A stretch of DNA of 64,000 nt from Pelomonas cellulosilytica (GTDB lineage: Bacteria > Pseudomonadota > Gammaproteobacteria > Burkholderiales > Burkholderiaceae_C): positions 292,018 to 356,017 of the forward strand of contig NZ_JAJTWU010000008.1 in NCBI RefSeq assembly GCF_021353265.1, read 5' to 3'. Below, in pieces: positions 17,727 through 27,129 of the stretch (within the stretch, counting starts at the first letter, position 1; every line of letters begins with the position of its first letter). The translations under genes were made by a program, and so were the position numbers. The notes beneath the pieces were generated by a model. That model searched no databases. It had not been told where the DNA came from and worked only from the letters and a program-made list of their open reading frames with translations.

Positions 17727-19172
17727 ATGTCAGCCAGCCTCAACGCCAAGATCGCCGAAGTCTTTGAAGAGCCCGGGTGCGACAAGAACCAGGCCAAGAG
17801 CGAGAAGGAACGCAAGAAGGGCTGCACCAAGCAGCTGACGCCCGGCGCTGCAGCGGGTGGCTGTGCGTTCGACGGCGCCAAGATCGCGCTGCAGCCCATC
17901 GTCGACGTGGCCCACCTCGTGCACGGGCCCATCGCTTGCGAGGGCAACAGCTGGGACAACCGGCACAGCGCGTCGTCCGGCGCCACCACTTACCGCACCG
18001 GCTTCACAACCGACATCAACGAGCTGGATGTCATCTACGGTGCCGAGAAGCGGCTGTTCAAGAGCATCCGTGAGATCCTGGAGCGGCACGATCCGCCGGC
18101 CATCTTCGTGTACCAGACCTGCGTCACGGGCCTTATCGGCGACGACATCGAGGCCGTCTGCAAGCGAGCCAGCGAAAAGTTTGGCAAGCCGGTCATCCCC
18201 GTCAACGCACCAGGCTTTGCCGGCCCCAAGAACCTGGGCAACAAGCTGGGCGCCGAGGCGCTGCTGGACTACGTCGTGGGCACCATGGAGCCCGAGCGCG
18301 TCACACCCTACGACATCAACATCATTGGCGAGTACAACCTCTCCGGCGAGCTGTGGCAGATCAAGCCGCTGCTCGACGCCCTGGGCGTGCGCATCCTGTC
18401 GTGCATCTCGGGCGATGGCCGCTACGCGGAGGTGGCCAGCGCTCACCGCGCGCGCGCCAACATGATGGTGTGCAGCAAGTCGATGATCAACATCGCGACC
18501 AAGATGGAGAAGCGCTGGGGCATCCCGTACTTCGAGGGCAGCTTCTACGGCATCAGCGACATGAGCACCACGCTGCGCGAGATCGCGCGGCTGCTGGTGG
18601 AGCAGGGCGCCCACCCCGAGCTGAAGGACCGCACCGAGGCGCTCATCGAGGTGGAAGAGGCCCGCGCCTGGGACCGCATCCGCGCTTACCGTGGCCGGCT
18701 GGCCGGCAAGAAAGTGCTGCTGATCACCGGCGGCGTGAAGAGCTGGTCGGTCGTCTCGGCGCTACAGGAGGCTGGGCTGGAGGTCGTCGGCACCTCGGTG
18801 AAGAAGAGCACCAAGGAAGACAAGGACAAGATCAAGGAGATCATGGGTGACGACGCCCACATGATCGACGACATGACGCCGCGCCAGATGTACGCCATGC
18901 TGCGCGACGCCAAGGCCGACATCATGCTCAGCGGCGGCCGCAGCCAGTTCGTTGCGCTGAAGGCCCGCATGCCGTGGATGGACATCAACCAGGAGCGCCA
19001 CCACGCCTTTGCCGGGTACGAGGGCATGGTGACGATGGTGGAAGAGATCTCCAAGGCCTTGTTCAACCCGATGTGGGCGCAGGTGCGCACCCCCGCGCCG
19101 TGGGACACGGTGGACACGCTGCTGCAGGCGCCCACCGCCGAGCAGCTCGCGGCCGAGGCCGCTCCGGCCTGA
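17727..19172 (+). CDS. nifE: Nitrogenase FeMo-cofactor scaffold protein NifE
   Basis: NifE forms the NifEN scaffold on which the NifB-cofactor is matured into FeMo-co. The 481-residue protein has Cys residues in the positions matching the P-cluster-like ligands (C46, C71, C132) and the segment [14 protein letters not shown]. The Cys of the cofactor-binding loop lies at MMVCSKSMINIATKM. The N-terminal extension (EEPGCDKNQAKSEKERKKGCTKQLTPGAAAGGC) is typical. It is followed by a Cys-cluster gene with TGATG overlap and is separated from nifN by non-nif genes. Confidence 0.97.
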   Translation: MSASLNAKIAEVFEEPGCDKNQAKSEKERKKGCTKQLTPGAAAGGCAFDGAKIALQPIVDVAHLVHGPIACEGNSWDNRHSASSGATTYRTGFTTDINELDVIYGAEKRLFKSIREILERHDPPAIFVYQTCVTGLIGDDIEAVCKRASEKFGKPVIPVNAPGFAGPKNLGNKLGAEALLDYVVGTMEPERVTPYDINIIGEYNLSGELWQIKPLLDALGVRILSCISGDGRYAEVASAHRARANMMVCSKSMINIATKMEKRWGIPYFEGSFYGISDMSTTLREIARLLVEQGAHPELKDRTEALIEVEEARAWDRIRAYRGRLAGKKVLLITGGVKSWSVVSALQEAGLEVVGTSVKKSTKEDKDKIKEIMGDDAHMIDDMTPRQMYAMLRDAKADIMLSGGRSQFVALKARMPWMDINQERHHAFAGYEGMVTMVEEISKALFNPMWAQVRTPAPWDTVDTLLQAPTAEQLAAEAAPA

Positions 19173-19969
19173 TGGATGCCAGCGGCCAGTTGCTGACGGC
19201 GCCCGAGCTGTACCAGGCGCTGCACCGCCGCTTCGATGATGCGTTGGCCCGCCTCGCCGGCGGCCCGGCCCTTGTGCCCGCGCTGCTGGGCCTGGCCTTC
19301 GAGCAACTGGAGTTGACCAGCGAGCCCGGCCCAGGCGCGCCGCTGCCGCCCTCGGCCCCCGCCTGCGCGCCGGGCTGCGCCAGCTGCTGTCAGCTGCGCG
19401 TGCTGGCCAGCGCGCCCGAGGTGTTCCTGATGGCGCGTTTCCTGCGCCGCATCGTGCCGCCGCTGGCCGAGCGAGGCATCGACCTGATCACGCCGCTTCG
19501 CGAGGTGCAAGCTGCCACCCTGGGCCTCAGCGAGTTCGGCCGCGCCCAGCGCCGCCAACCCTGTGCGTTTGTCGTGCAGGGCCGCTGCCTGGTCTACCCC
19601 GTGCGCACGCTCGCCTGCCGCGCGCATGTGTCGCTCAGCCAGCAGGCCTGCATCGACGCGGCCAGCGGCGCGATGGTGGTCGTGCCGCACGACGAAGCCC
19701 GCCGCTTGGCCCGCAGTCTCGTGCAGAACGCGCTGCAGTCCGCGCTGCGCGACGCCGGGCTGTCGTGGCAGGTCTACGAACTGCACCACGCACTGATGCT
19801 GGCTTGGGATGGCGACGACGCAGAGCTCGCCTGGGCGGCAGGCCAGGACCCGCTGGCCGCCGCCGCCGTGGACGAGGTGCCGCGGGCGGAGATGGCGGCA
19901 GTGTTCGACCAGTTGAGGCCAAGGCCGGCTGAGGGGCCCGCGTCCCGACCGCGACATGCGCAAGCGTGA
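19172..19969 (+). CDS. YkgJ-family cysteine-cluster protein
   Basis: The 265-residue protein has the Cys cluster CAPGCASCC (C65, C69, C72, C73) followed by CAF near 129, CLVYP and ACRAH near 150, the pattern of the YkgJ/CxxCxxCC family that binds zinc or iron. The region PRTLACRAHVS is typical. Start overlaps the nifE stop (TGATG), so it is translationally coupled to nifE. The function in nif clusters is not established; a metal or cluster delivery role to NifE is inference. Confidence 0.8.
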   Translation: MDASGQLLTAPELYQALHRRFDDALARLAGGPALVPALLGLAFEQLELTSEPGPGAPLPPSAPACAPGCASCCQLRVLASAPEVFLMARFLRRIVPPLAERGIDLITPLREVQAATLGLSEFGRAQRRQPCAFVVQGRCLVYPVRTLACRAHVSLSQQACIDAASGAMVVVPHDEARRLARSLVQNALQSALRDAGLSWQVYELHHALMLAWDGDDAELAWAAGQDPLAAAAVDEVPRAEMAAVFDQLRPRPAEGPASRPRHAQA

Positions 19970-20108
19970 CCGAGTTGCCGGCGCGCCGCTGGCACCTTCT
20001 CCTTCAAGTTGACGAGCTTGCGTCCGAGTCTGCGCCGCTTTGATGTTGCACCGCAGCAGAGTACGGCGTAAAACCGTGCCATGAGCACCGACTTGCCGGG
20101 AGGCTGCC

Positions 20109-21206
20109 GTGTTGATCGCAAATGAAGCCGTGCAACAGACGGGAGAGCCGTCGCTCGCCACGTTTGAACTGCCCAAGGCCTGGGTGGAGCCCTCCGTGAG
20201 GGCCTGCCGCCTGTTCAACACCGTGCTCGACGCGGTGTTCTACGACACACCGGGCCTGCGGGCGGCGCTCGCCGCCCGCGAAGAACCGACGACGGCGCAC
20301 GGCGGCAAGCGGCCGTCGCGGATCGTCGACTTCAGCGCGTTGAGCGATCCGGCGGGTTCGCTGCTGCTGATCGACGCTACGACCGAGCCCTACGTCCACC
20401 GCTACCAAAGCGTGGAGGCCTTCCTGCACTCGCCGTATGAAGAAACGCGGCGGGTGCAGATCGCTACCGTTACAGGCGTGGGCAGCTCCGCCCTCGGTAG
20501 CGCAGCGTTTGCCTGGGATATCTCCGCGGCGCTCGGGCAGCCTGTGCTTGCCATCGTGCCCGGGTATGGCGTCGCCGACGTGGTGCTGCAGGGCCTGGGC
20601 GGCTGGTTCGGCTTCGGCATGCATGACTTCCTGCAGTCCAAGAGCTGGATCCAGCAGGGCCTGGCCAATGTCGCACCGCGCACGGCGGCCATCGGCCGTG
20701 AGCTGGCAGCGTCGGTGCCGGATGCAAAGGCCGTCCATGGTGCCCCCGTGTTCCGGCACGGCTCGGGCTCGTCCGACGTGCTGCATGCCCTCATGCTCCA
20801 CCGCCGTACGCCGTTTCAGCTGCTGGTCGGGCACAGCAAGGGCGCGCTTCAGATCGGCAACGCCATCCTGTCGTTGCCAACCGAGCGCACGAGCGGCCTG
20901 CGCGTCGTTACGCTGGGCTGCCCGATCGCGGAGAGTGATGCCGGCGTGGACTACTTCCAGTACCTAGGCCTGTTCGACGCGCTGGGGCAGCTCAATGCGT
21001 GGGGCCATTCACCGACGGAGTGGGTTCCCACGTGGCACAGCACCAATCCCAAGCTGCCGCCGGCGATGGATGCGGGGAAGTTGACGGCCAAGTCGGCGGC
21101 GGAGCGGCCGCCGAAGCGACGCGGCGCAGAGCTGCTGGAGCACCAGCCGGTCATCCGGACACTGCAAGCGCCCGCGCGTGCTGCGAGAAAGCGGACCAAC
21201 GTTTGA
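20109..21206 (+). CDS. Alpha/beta hydrolase-like protein of unknown function
   Basis: The 365-residue protein starts at GTG 20109 with a good site GGGAGG just before. The sequence contains a nucleophile elbow-like motif GHSKGALQIGNAIL (about residue 240) and a repetitive region ATVTGVGSSALGSAAFAWDISAALGQPVLAIVPGYG before it, consistent with an alpha/beta-hydrolase fold. No signal peptide is seen. It is not a known nif gene and sits between nifE and nifN, so it may be an insertion. It could also be a PHA- or lipid-linked protein, which I cannot decide. Confidence 0.6.
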   Translation: MLIANEAVQQTGEPSLATFELPKAWVEPSVRACRLFNTVLDAVFYDTPGLRAALAAREEPTTAHGGKRPSRIVDFSALSDPAGSLLLIDATTEPYVHRYQSVEAFLHSPYEETRRVQIATVTGVGSSALGSAAFAWDISAALGQPVLAIVPGYGVADVVLQGLGGWFGFGMHDFLQSKSWIQQGLANVAPRTAAIGRELAASVPDAKAVHGAPVFRHGSGSSDVLHALMLHRRTPFQLLVGHSKGALQIGNAILSLPTERTSGLRVVTLGCPIAESDAGVDYFQYLGLFDALGQLNAWGHSPTEWVPTWHSTNPKLPPAMDAGKLTAKSAAERPPKRRGAELLEHQPVIRTLQAPARAARKRTNV

Positions 21207-21530
21207 GTCTCGGGCGTTGTGGGTCGGTGCGACCGCGGTGTGCCCCGATCGACGGCAGCGGCCAAGCGTTGGTTTCAACATGCCGTGGAGGTCAAACCGC
21301 ATTGCTGGACGGACGCGAGCTTCGTATGCTCCGCGGCGCGCCTTCGTCCCTGACTCTCCCCCATAGGAGATGTGATGGATGCCTTCCTCCCCACGGGGAC
21401 TGAGACTGGGTGGACCAACCGGGGCAACTCGGCAACCCACGCACAAGGCCGGATACAAGGCAGCAGCCGACTTCTTCACAGCACGATGCGGGTTAATGCG
21501 TATCGCCGGGAGGCATCCATACAAGCTCCG

Positions 21531-22928
21531 ATGAACCGAACACTTCGGCTGGCGGGCGCGCTGCTCGCCGCAAGCCTGCAGTCGACAGCGGTCGGGGGGC
21601 AGACGGCGCTGACGCCCGACCAAGCCGAGCTGCGTTCGATCTACAAGGAGCTCGTCGAAATCAACACCACCGATTCCGTCGGCAGTTGCACGAGGGCGGT
21701 CCAAGCGATGGCAGTGCACCTGAAGTCGGCGGGTTATGCCGATGCCGACATTCAGATCCTCGCGCCGCCCGGCAAGCCGCAAAAGGGCAACCTGGTGCTC
21801 AGGCTGAAGGGCAACGGCACGAAGAAGCCGTTGCTGCTGATGGCGCATGTCGACGTGGTGGAAGCCCGCCGCGAGGACTGGGCCCGCGACCCGTTCAAGC
21901 TGATCGAGGAAGACGGCTACTTCTACGCCCGCGGGGCGTCCGACAACAAGGCCAACGCCGCCATCTTCGTGACCCAGATGATGGCCTTCAAGCGTGAGCG
22001 CTGGGTGCCCAACCGGGACCTGATCCTGGCGCTGACCTGCGACGAGGAAATCATCCCTTCTCCCACCAATGGCGTGCAGTTCCTGCTCAGGGAGCATCGT
22101 GATCTGATCGACGCTGAACTGGCCTTCGACGAGGGCGGTAGCGGCAACACGGATGGCGAGGGCCGGCCGACATTCCAAGGGCTCAAGGTGGCCGAGAAGA
22201 TCTACCAGACCTTCGAGATGGTGGCGACGGACCGCGGCGGCCACAGCTCGGTGCCGCGGCGCGACAACCCGGTCTTCGACGTGGCCGAGGGACTCACGCG
22301 CCTGGCGGCCTACCGATGGCCTGTGACGTTGACGCCGGCCACGCGCGCCTACTACGTCGGCATGGCCAAGCTGGCCAAGGGCGAGGAAGCCGAAAACTAC
22401 AAGGGCATCCTGAAGGAGCCGATGGACCCGGCAGCGCTGGAGCGGCTGCTGCAGAGCGACTACCAGCGTGCCATGCTCAGCAACACCTGCGGCGTGACTA
22501 TGGTGAACGCCGGACACGCGCAGAACGCGTTGCCGCAGCGCGTCGTCGTGACGGTGAACTGCCGCATCCTGCCTGGCAACAGGGTGGCTGACGTGCAGGC
22601 CACACTGCAGAAGATTATGGGCGACAAGGTCAGGGTGAGCGCGGCGCACGAAGCGGTGGAGGCGCCCGCTTCCCCTATTCGCTCCGACCTGCTGGCGGCC
22701 TTCACGGAAGTCAATGCCGAGCTCTTCCCGGGTGTGCCGGTGCTCGTCACTATGTCGGTGGCGACGCAGGACGCCCGCTTCCTGAACCAGGCTGGTATCT
22801 GGACCTACGGCATGAGCGGGTCATTTCGCAACGCGTCTGGCACCCATGGGCTCAACGAGCGCATGCGCGCGGCTGCGCTGTATGAAGGCCAGGCCTTCAT
22901 GGGCCGGCTGATCCGGAGGATGCAGTAG
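21531..22928 (+). CDS. Secreted M20 family metallopeptidase
   Basis: The 465-residue product begins with a signal peptide (MNRTLRLAGALLAASLQSTAVGG). The M20 metal motifs are visible: LLLMAHVDVVE (His-x-Asp near residue 105), ARGASDNKAN (Asp), LALTCDEEI (Glu pair, about residue 175) and the dimerisation domain start RGGHSSVP. The last metal His lies in ASGTHGLNER. The enzyme is likely periplasmic and cleaves small peptides or acyl-amino acids. ATG at 21531 was chosen because the signal peptide begins there; longer starts upstream read poorly. Confidence 0.85.
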   Translation: MNRTLRLAGALLAASLQSTAVGGQTALTPDQAELRSIYKELVEINTTDSVGSCTRAVQAMAVHLKSAGYADADIQILAPPGKPQKGNLVLRLKGNGTKKPLLLMAHVDVVEARREDWARDPFKLIEEDGYFYARGASDNKANAAIFVTQMMAFKRERWVPNRDLILALTCDEEIIPSPTNGVQFLLREHRDLIDAELAFDEGGSGNTDGEGRPTFQGLKVAEKIYQTFEMVATDRGGHSSVPRRDNPVFDVAEGLTRLAAYRWPVTLTPATRAYYVGMAKLAKGEEAENYKGILKEPMDPAALERLLQSDYQRAMLSNTCGVTMVNAGHAQNALPQRVVVTVNCRILPGNRVADVQATLQKIMGDKVRVSAAHEAVEAPASPIRSDLLAAFTEVNAELFPGVPVLVTMSVATQDARFLNQAGIWTYGMSGSFRNASGTHGLNERMRAAALYEGQAFMGRLIRRMQ

Positions 22929-22988
22929 CGTCGTGTGTTTGGGGGGCAGGCTCACGCCAACGTACGGGCCAAGGGGAGTGCATGGAGG

Positions 22989-23494
22989 ATGGAGTCTCGT
23001 GCATCAATGGCTCGCCGTATGGGGCAATGGGTTTCAGTCGTTGTACTGGCCTCGCTATGCGGGCCAGCGGCGCGGGCGGCGCCAGGTCTATTGCCGATCA
23101 GTCTCGAATGGAACTATTTGGACAGCTCCGATCGCGCTTGCCTCGGGCCGGGATAGTGGGCTCAGCATGGCAACGCTTGAAGAGACCAATACCAAGAAGG
23201 GCGCGTGGTTCCAATATCCGCGTCGTGTCGAAGCTCTAGGAGCCTAGGCAAGGTATCGCGTCGGTCTCTGATGCTGTCAAGAGATTTGCCCGGCCGGGCG
23301 AGGTGTTGATCTCCAAGTTCCATGTCACCGTCAATGGTCAAGGCGATGTCGTCGACACCGAGGTGCTGGAGAGCACATGCCGCGAGGCGACGGAGATGGG
23401 CATCGAGGCCGTGAAAGCGCTGAAGTTCGTCCCGACCGTGTGCGGAGGGAAGCGCTGCCGGATGGAGTTTCCGGTGTACCTTGTGTTCCGCTGA
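22989..23494 (+). pseudogene. Frameshifted secreted protein with TonB C-terminal-like domain
   Basis: The 5' part reads a clear signal peptide (MARRMGQWVSVVVLASLCGPAARA) followed by PGLLPISLEWNYLDSS and then stops at 23154-23156. The 3' part, in a different frame (open from about 23240 to 23494), reads SDAVKRFARPGEVLISKFHVTVNGQGDVVDTEVLES and EMGIEAVKALKFVPTVCGG, which has the TonB C-terminal layout (G-V-V-D-x-x-V, A-V-x-A-L-x-F-x-P). The middle moves between frames, so at least one or two indels seem to have broken the gene. An alternative is two short unrelated ORFs. Confidence 0.5.
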
Positions 23495-23679
23495 GGTCGC
23501 CCGCACTGGGCCACCCCCCACGCGCAGACGTTGAGCCGCTCCCTGGGGCGGAAAGTCCAGGCTCGCGAAGCTCCTATTCGCGGGCGGCTGTGGTCGCCAT
23601 TGCGGCCCGCAGCGTTCGCAGCGCCTCGCTGGGCGGTTCGAGCGCCCCAGTAGATCCAATGTTCGGGCAACGTCGCATT

Positions 23680-23695
23680 TGTCGCATTCAGCCCA
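23680..23695. promoter_or_regulatory. Partial NifA-like site upstream of nifN
   Basis: TGTCGCATTCAGCCCA fits TGT-N10-xCA (CCA instead of ACA) and sits 50 bases before the nifN -24 element. The flanks TTTGTCG-N9-CAAG match the nifH and nifE sites. Confidence 0.45.
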
Positions 23696-23745
23696 AGCCC
23701 TCCAGCGACGCGCACCTACTCCGATTGGAATCAACCACTTACCGC

Positions 23746-23761
23746 TGGCACCAATCGTGCA
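23746..23761 (+). promoter_or_regulatory. Sigma-54 promoter of nifN operon
   Basis: TGGCACCAATCGTGCA matches TGGCAC-N5-xTGCA with GG-N10-GC spacing. The predicted start is near 23772, about 21 bases before the nifN ATG at 23793. Confidence 0.8.
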
Positions 23762-23792
23762 ATGACCCCAGCAACCCCTGGAGTCCAGCACC

Positions 23793-25232
23793 ATGGCCCT
23801 CGTCGTTGAAAGCAAGAAAGCCTGCGCGGTCAACCCGCTGAAGATGAGCCAGCCGCTGGGCGCGAGCTTCGCGTTCATGGGGCTGGCGTCCTGCATGCCG
23901 GTGATGCACGGCAGCCAGGGCTGCACGTCGTTCGGCCTGGTGCTGCTGGTGCGGCATTTCAAGGAAGCCATTCCGCTGCAAACCACGGCGATGAACGAGG
24001 CCACCACCATCATGGGCGGGGCCGAGAACGTGGAGAAGGCGCTGCTCAACATCCGCAGCCGCGCCAAGCCGCAGATCATCGCCATTTGCTCCACCGGCCT
24101 GACCGAGACGAAGGGCGACGACGTCGAGGCCTATGTGCGGCTGGCCGAGCGCAAGCACCCGGAACTGGCTGACACGGCTGTCGTCTATGTCTCCACGCCG
24201 GATTACGTCGGCGCGATGCAGGATGGCTGGGCCAAGGCCGTGCAGGGGCTGGTGAGCCAGCTGCCCGAGGTGACGGACGCGCCCAAGGATGCACAGCGCG
24301 TCAACGTGCTGGCCGGTTGCCACCTGACGCCGGGAGACATCGAGGAACTGCGCGACCTGATCGAGGCCTTCGGCTTGGTGCCGACTTTCGTGCCGGACAT
24401 CTCCGGCTCGCTGGACGGGCACATCCCCGACGACTGGCTGGGCACCACGCTCGGCGGCACGACGCTGGCGCAGCTGCGCACTCTGGGTGGCGCCGGTCAC
24501 ACGCTGGCCATCGGCGAGCAGATGCGCTCGGCGGCCGAGGCGCTGCAGGCGCGCTGCGGCGTGCCGTTCACGGTGGTGGACCGCGTAACGGGCCTGCTGG
24601 CGGTGGACCGCTTCGTGCAGACGTTGAGCGAGCTGTCGGGCCGCCCGGTGCCGCAGCGGCTGCGCCGCCAGCGCAGCCAGCTGGTGGACGCGATGCTGGA
24701 CGGGCACTTCCACTTCGGCGGCAAGAAGGTGGCGCTGGGCGCCGAGCCTGACCTGCTGTTTGCTGTGGGCAACTTGTTGCTGGAGATGGGCGCGGAGCTG
24801 CCGGTGTGCGTCACCACCACGCCGTCGCCGGTGCTGGCCGGCCTGCCGGTGGACAAGGTGTTGATCGGCGACCTGGAAGACTTCGAGCTGGGCGCGAAGG
24901 CGGCGGGCTGCGACCTGCTGATGACGCATTCGCACGGCCGCCAGGCGGCGGAGCGCCTGGGCGTGCCGCTGTTCCGCGTGGGCTTTCCGATCTTCGACCG
25001 CATCGGCAACTCGCACATGTGCCACGTGGGCTACCGCGGCACGCGGCGGCTGATCTACGAGGTGGGTAACGCCTTCATCGAGCTGATCCCGCACCACGGG
25101 CCCGACGACTGGCCGCTGCCGCCCGCCGCCGTGGCCGCGGCGCAGGGGCTGCCCGAGGTGGCCCACGTCAGCCCCGAGATCCCGCGGTTCAAGCGCGCCG
25201 ACGCGCAGCCCGCGCTCATCGACACCCCTTGA
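23793..25232 (+). CDS. nifN: Nitrogenase FeMo-cofactor scaffold protein NifN
   Basis: NifN is the second half of the NifEN scaffold. The 479-residue product has the short N-terminus of this family and a conserved Cys at 44 (GSQGCTSFG), as in other NifN proteins. Other blocks are AICSTGLTETKGDDVEAYV, VSTPDYVGAMQDGWAKAV, VNVLAGCHLTPGDIEEL and GRPVPQRLRRQRSQLVDAMLD. It starts the right-hand operon with nifX, and is about 4.6 kb away from nifE, unlike the usual adjacent nifEN. Confidence 0.97.
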   Translation: MALVVESKKACAVNPLKMSQPLGASFAFMGLASCMPVMHGSQGCTSFGLVLLVRHFKEAIPLQTTAMNEATTIMGGAENVEKALLNIRSRAKPQIIAICSTGLTETKGDDVEAYVRLAERKHPELADTAVVYVSTPDYVGAMQDGWAKAVQGLVSQLPEVTDAPKDAQRVNVLAGCHLTPGDIEELRDLIEAFGLVPTFVPDISGSLDGHIPDDWLGTTLGGTTLAQLRTLGGAGHTLAIGEQMRSAAEALQARCGVPFTVVDRVTGLLAVDRFVQTLSELSGRPVPQRLRRQRSQLVDAMLDGHFHFGGKKVALGAEPDLLFAVGNLLLEMGAELPVCVTTTPSPVLAGLPVDKVLIGDLEDFELGAKAAGCDLLMTHSHGRQAAERLGVPLFRVGFPIFDRIGNSHMCHVGYRGTRRLIYEVGNAFIELIPHHGPDDWPLPPAAVAAAQGLPEVAHVSPEIPRFKRADAQPALIDTP

Positions 25233-25250
25233 ACTGAACGAGAGGTTCCT

Positions 25251-25667
25251 ATGAAGATCGCCTTCGCCACCCAGGACCAGCAGCGCGTCGACGCGCACTT
25301 CGGCTGGGCCAAGTTCCTCGCCGTCTACGAGGTGGATGCCGCGGGGCACCGCCACCTGCAGACGTTCCCGTTCGGTGAGGACCTCGCCGAGGACGGCAAT
25401 GAGGACAAGCTGGCGCCCAAGCTGGCCGCCATCGGCGACTGCGCCATCGTCTACGTTGCGGCCATCGGCGGCAGTGCGGCGGCTCGCGTGGTGGCCGCCA
25501 AGATCCACCCGATCAAGGTGACGCAGCCCGAGCCCATCGAGGAGCTGCTGAACAAGATGCAGGAGGTGCTCAAGGGCACCCCACCCCCGTGGCTGCGCAA
25601 GGCCCTGATGAAGGGCCAGGAGCGCGCTGCCGATTTCGAGGAAGACGACGAAGAGGTGAAGGCATGA
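25251..25667 (+). CDS. nifX: Nitrogen fixation protein NifX
   Basis: NifX binds NifB-co and FeMo-co precursors and passes them to NifEN. The 138-residue product opens with [27 protein letters not shown], typical of the NifX/NifY domain, and includes [27 protein letters not shown]. It starts 18 bases after nifN with GAGAGG in front. Overlap (ATGA) with the next gene implies co-translation. Confidence 0.95.
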   Translation: MKIAFATQDQQRVDAHFGWAKFLAVYEVDAAGHRHLQTFPFGEDLAEDGNEDKLAPKLAAIGDCAIVYVAAIGGSAAARVVAAKIHPIKVTQPEPIEELLNKMQEVLKGTPPPWLRKALMKGQERAADFEEDDEEVKA

Positions 25668-26143
25668 CCGAAACGGCCACCGTGGAAGCCCCGAGCGACG
25701 AGACGTTGCTGCAGGACGGCTTCATCCGCGAACTGATCAAGCAGATCCGCGCCCAGGACACGCACGGCACCTGGGAAGGCAAGAGCGACGCCAAGCTGCT
25801 CGAACCCTTCATCCTGACTGCCGAGCAACGCAAGGCCTTGCCGCTGATGGGTGACCCCGATCCCGAGACGCTGTGGCGGCTGGACCTGTTCCACAACGCG
25901 GTGGGTCTGTGCATCGAGCGGGCCACCGGCTGCATGGTCAGCCCCATGACGAAGATGAGCCACGAGGGCTTCGGCCGTACGGTGCTGACGACCGGTCGCC
26001 TCATCGTCGTCAACCGCTACCTGCGCGACGTGCACCGCTTCGGCTACGCGAACCTGGCCAAGCTGGCGGATGCCGGCAACAAGCTCGTCACCGAGGGCGT
26101 GACGATGGTCAATAACTACAAAGAGGTGGCGACCTATGGCTGA
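25664..26143 (+). CDS. NifX-associated nitrogen fixation protein (DUF269)
   Basis: The 159-residue product matches the DUF269 family, whose gene regularly follows nifX. Typical features are [31 protein letters not shown] near the N-terminus, and the C-terminal [22 protein letters not shown]. Exact function is not established; it is thought to work with NifX and the next gene in cofactor handling. It overlaps both neighbours by short ATGA-like junctions. Confidence 0.92.
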   Translation: MTETATVEAPSDETLLQDGFIRELIKQIRAQDTHGTWEGKSDAKLLEPFILTAEQRKALPLMGDPDPETLWRLDLFHNAVGLCIERATGCMVSPMTKMSHEGFGRTVLTTGRLIVVNRYLRDVHRFGYANLAKLADAGNKLVTEGVTMVNNYKEVATYG

Positions 26144-26342
26144 CCTCGACACCCTCAAGGCTGAGGCCAAGAAGGCCAACGCCAAGGCCACGCAGGCCAA
26201 GATGGACCTGCACGACCTGTCCGAGGAGCTGCCAACGAACTGGGAGCGCATCCTCGAGGTCGCCAATGTGGCATATGACGCCCACGTGGCCCTGATGGCC
26301 GCGCGCAAGCAACTGGCCGACGCCCAGGCCGCGGCCGCCTGA
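26136..26342 (+). CDS. CCE_0567/DUF683-type small nif protein
   Basis: The 68-residue product is a helical hairpin protein ([36 protein letters not shown] split in two helices, then [16 protein letters not shown]). It belongs to the small metalloprotein family whose best-known member is CCE_0567. It is 8 bases into the end of the DUF269 gene and precedes ferredoxin III. A metal-binding role through His residues is known for the family but not certain here. Confidence 0.88.
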   Translation: MADLDTLKAEAKKANAKATQAKMDLHDLSEELPTNWERILEVANVAYDAHVALMAARKQLADAQAAAA

Positions 26343-26360
26343 ACGAACAAGGAGATCGCG

Positions 26361-26666
26361 ATGAGCAGTTTTACCGTGACCCTCCCCAGCGGCGCCGTTT
26401 GGGAGCCGAAGTTCGTGCAGAACATCAACGAGGAGACCTGCATCGGCTGTGGCCGCTGCTTCAAGGTCTGCCCCCGCGGTGTGCTGGAGATGGTGGGCCT
26501 GAACGAGGACGGTGAGCGCGTGCACGTGTCGCTCGACGATGACGACGACGAGGAGTACGAGAAGAAGGTCATGACGATCGCCCATGGCGAGCAGTGCATC
26601 GGCTGTACGGCGTGCTCCAAGATCTGCCCGAAGAAGTGCTACACGCACGCGCCGCTGGCCGCCTGA
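26361..26666 (+). CDS. fdxB: nif-specific ferredoxin III (2[4Fe-4S])
   Basis: The 101-residue protein binds two [4Fe-4S] clusters through CIGCGRCFKVCPRG (about residues 28-41) and CIGCTACSKICPKKC (about 79-93). The acidic insert DDDDDEEYEKK between them is typical of the nif-specific ferredoxin III type. It likely supplies low-potential electrons in FeMo-co synthesis or to NifH. The site AAGGAG lies before the ATG. Confidence 0.93.
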   Translation: MSSFTVTLPSGAVWEPKFVQNINEETCIGCGRCFKVCPRGVLEMVGLNEDGERVHVSLDDDDDEEYEKKVMTIAHGEQCIGCTACSKICPKKCYTHAPLAA

Positions 26667-26684
26667 ACCGCGAGCGAGGCGGCC

Positions 26685-27122
26685 ATGGGCTCTCGTCCAC
26701 CTGATCCGGCGTTGCTGGCAACTTGGCTGGTCGTTCCCGTCCCCACGCCGCTGGCCTTGCAGCGCCTGCCGCAGCGGGGTGACGAGGTCGACGACCTCAT
26801 GAGCCTGCTGATGGACCACGCAGAGCCCGACCCGCCGCAATGCCCCACAGGCCTGCGCCGAGCCGTGGCTGAGGCCATCGCCCAGGCGAGCCTCGGCGAC
26901 AACCACCTGTGGCAGGACCTGCAACTTCCGTCGCGGGCCGAGCTGAGTGCGCTGTTCGAAACGCACTTCCCGCGGCTGGCCGCGCGCAACACCCAGAACA
27001 TGAAATGGAAGAAGTTCCTCTACAAGCAGCTCTGCGAGCGCGAGGAGATCTTCGTCTGCAAGTCCCCGAGCTGTGCCGTCTGCAGCGACTACGCGCAGTG
27101 CTTCGGGCCCGAAAATACCTGA
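26685..27122 (+). CDS. nifQ: Nitrogen fixation protein NifQ (molybdenum donor)
   Basis: NifQ carries a Mo-Fe-S cluster that feeds molybdenum into FeMo-co synthesis. The 145-residue product has the signature C-x4-C-x2-C-x5-C at C125, C130, C133, C139 (CKSPSCAVCSDYAQC), preceded by KWKKFLYKQLCEREE. It is shorter at the N-terminus than many NifQ proteins (about 170-200 residues), so residues before 26685 may be missing or the family member is short. It starts 18 bases after fdxB, in the same operon. Confidence 0.9.
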   Translation: MGSRPPDPALLATWLVVPVPTPLALQRLPQRGDEVDDLMSLLMDHAEPDPPQCPTGLRRAVAEAIAQASLGDNHLWQDLQLPSRAELSALFETHFPRLAARNTQNMKWKKFLYKQLCEREEIFVCKSPSCAVCSDYAQCFGPENT

Positions 27123-27129
27123 GGAATCC

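Noticed and set aside
20040..20090. TGGCACGG on the minus strand near 20080 as a sigma-54 site
   Set aside because: The matching GC is one base too far and it would point away from any gene with nif function.
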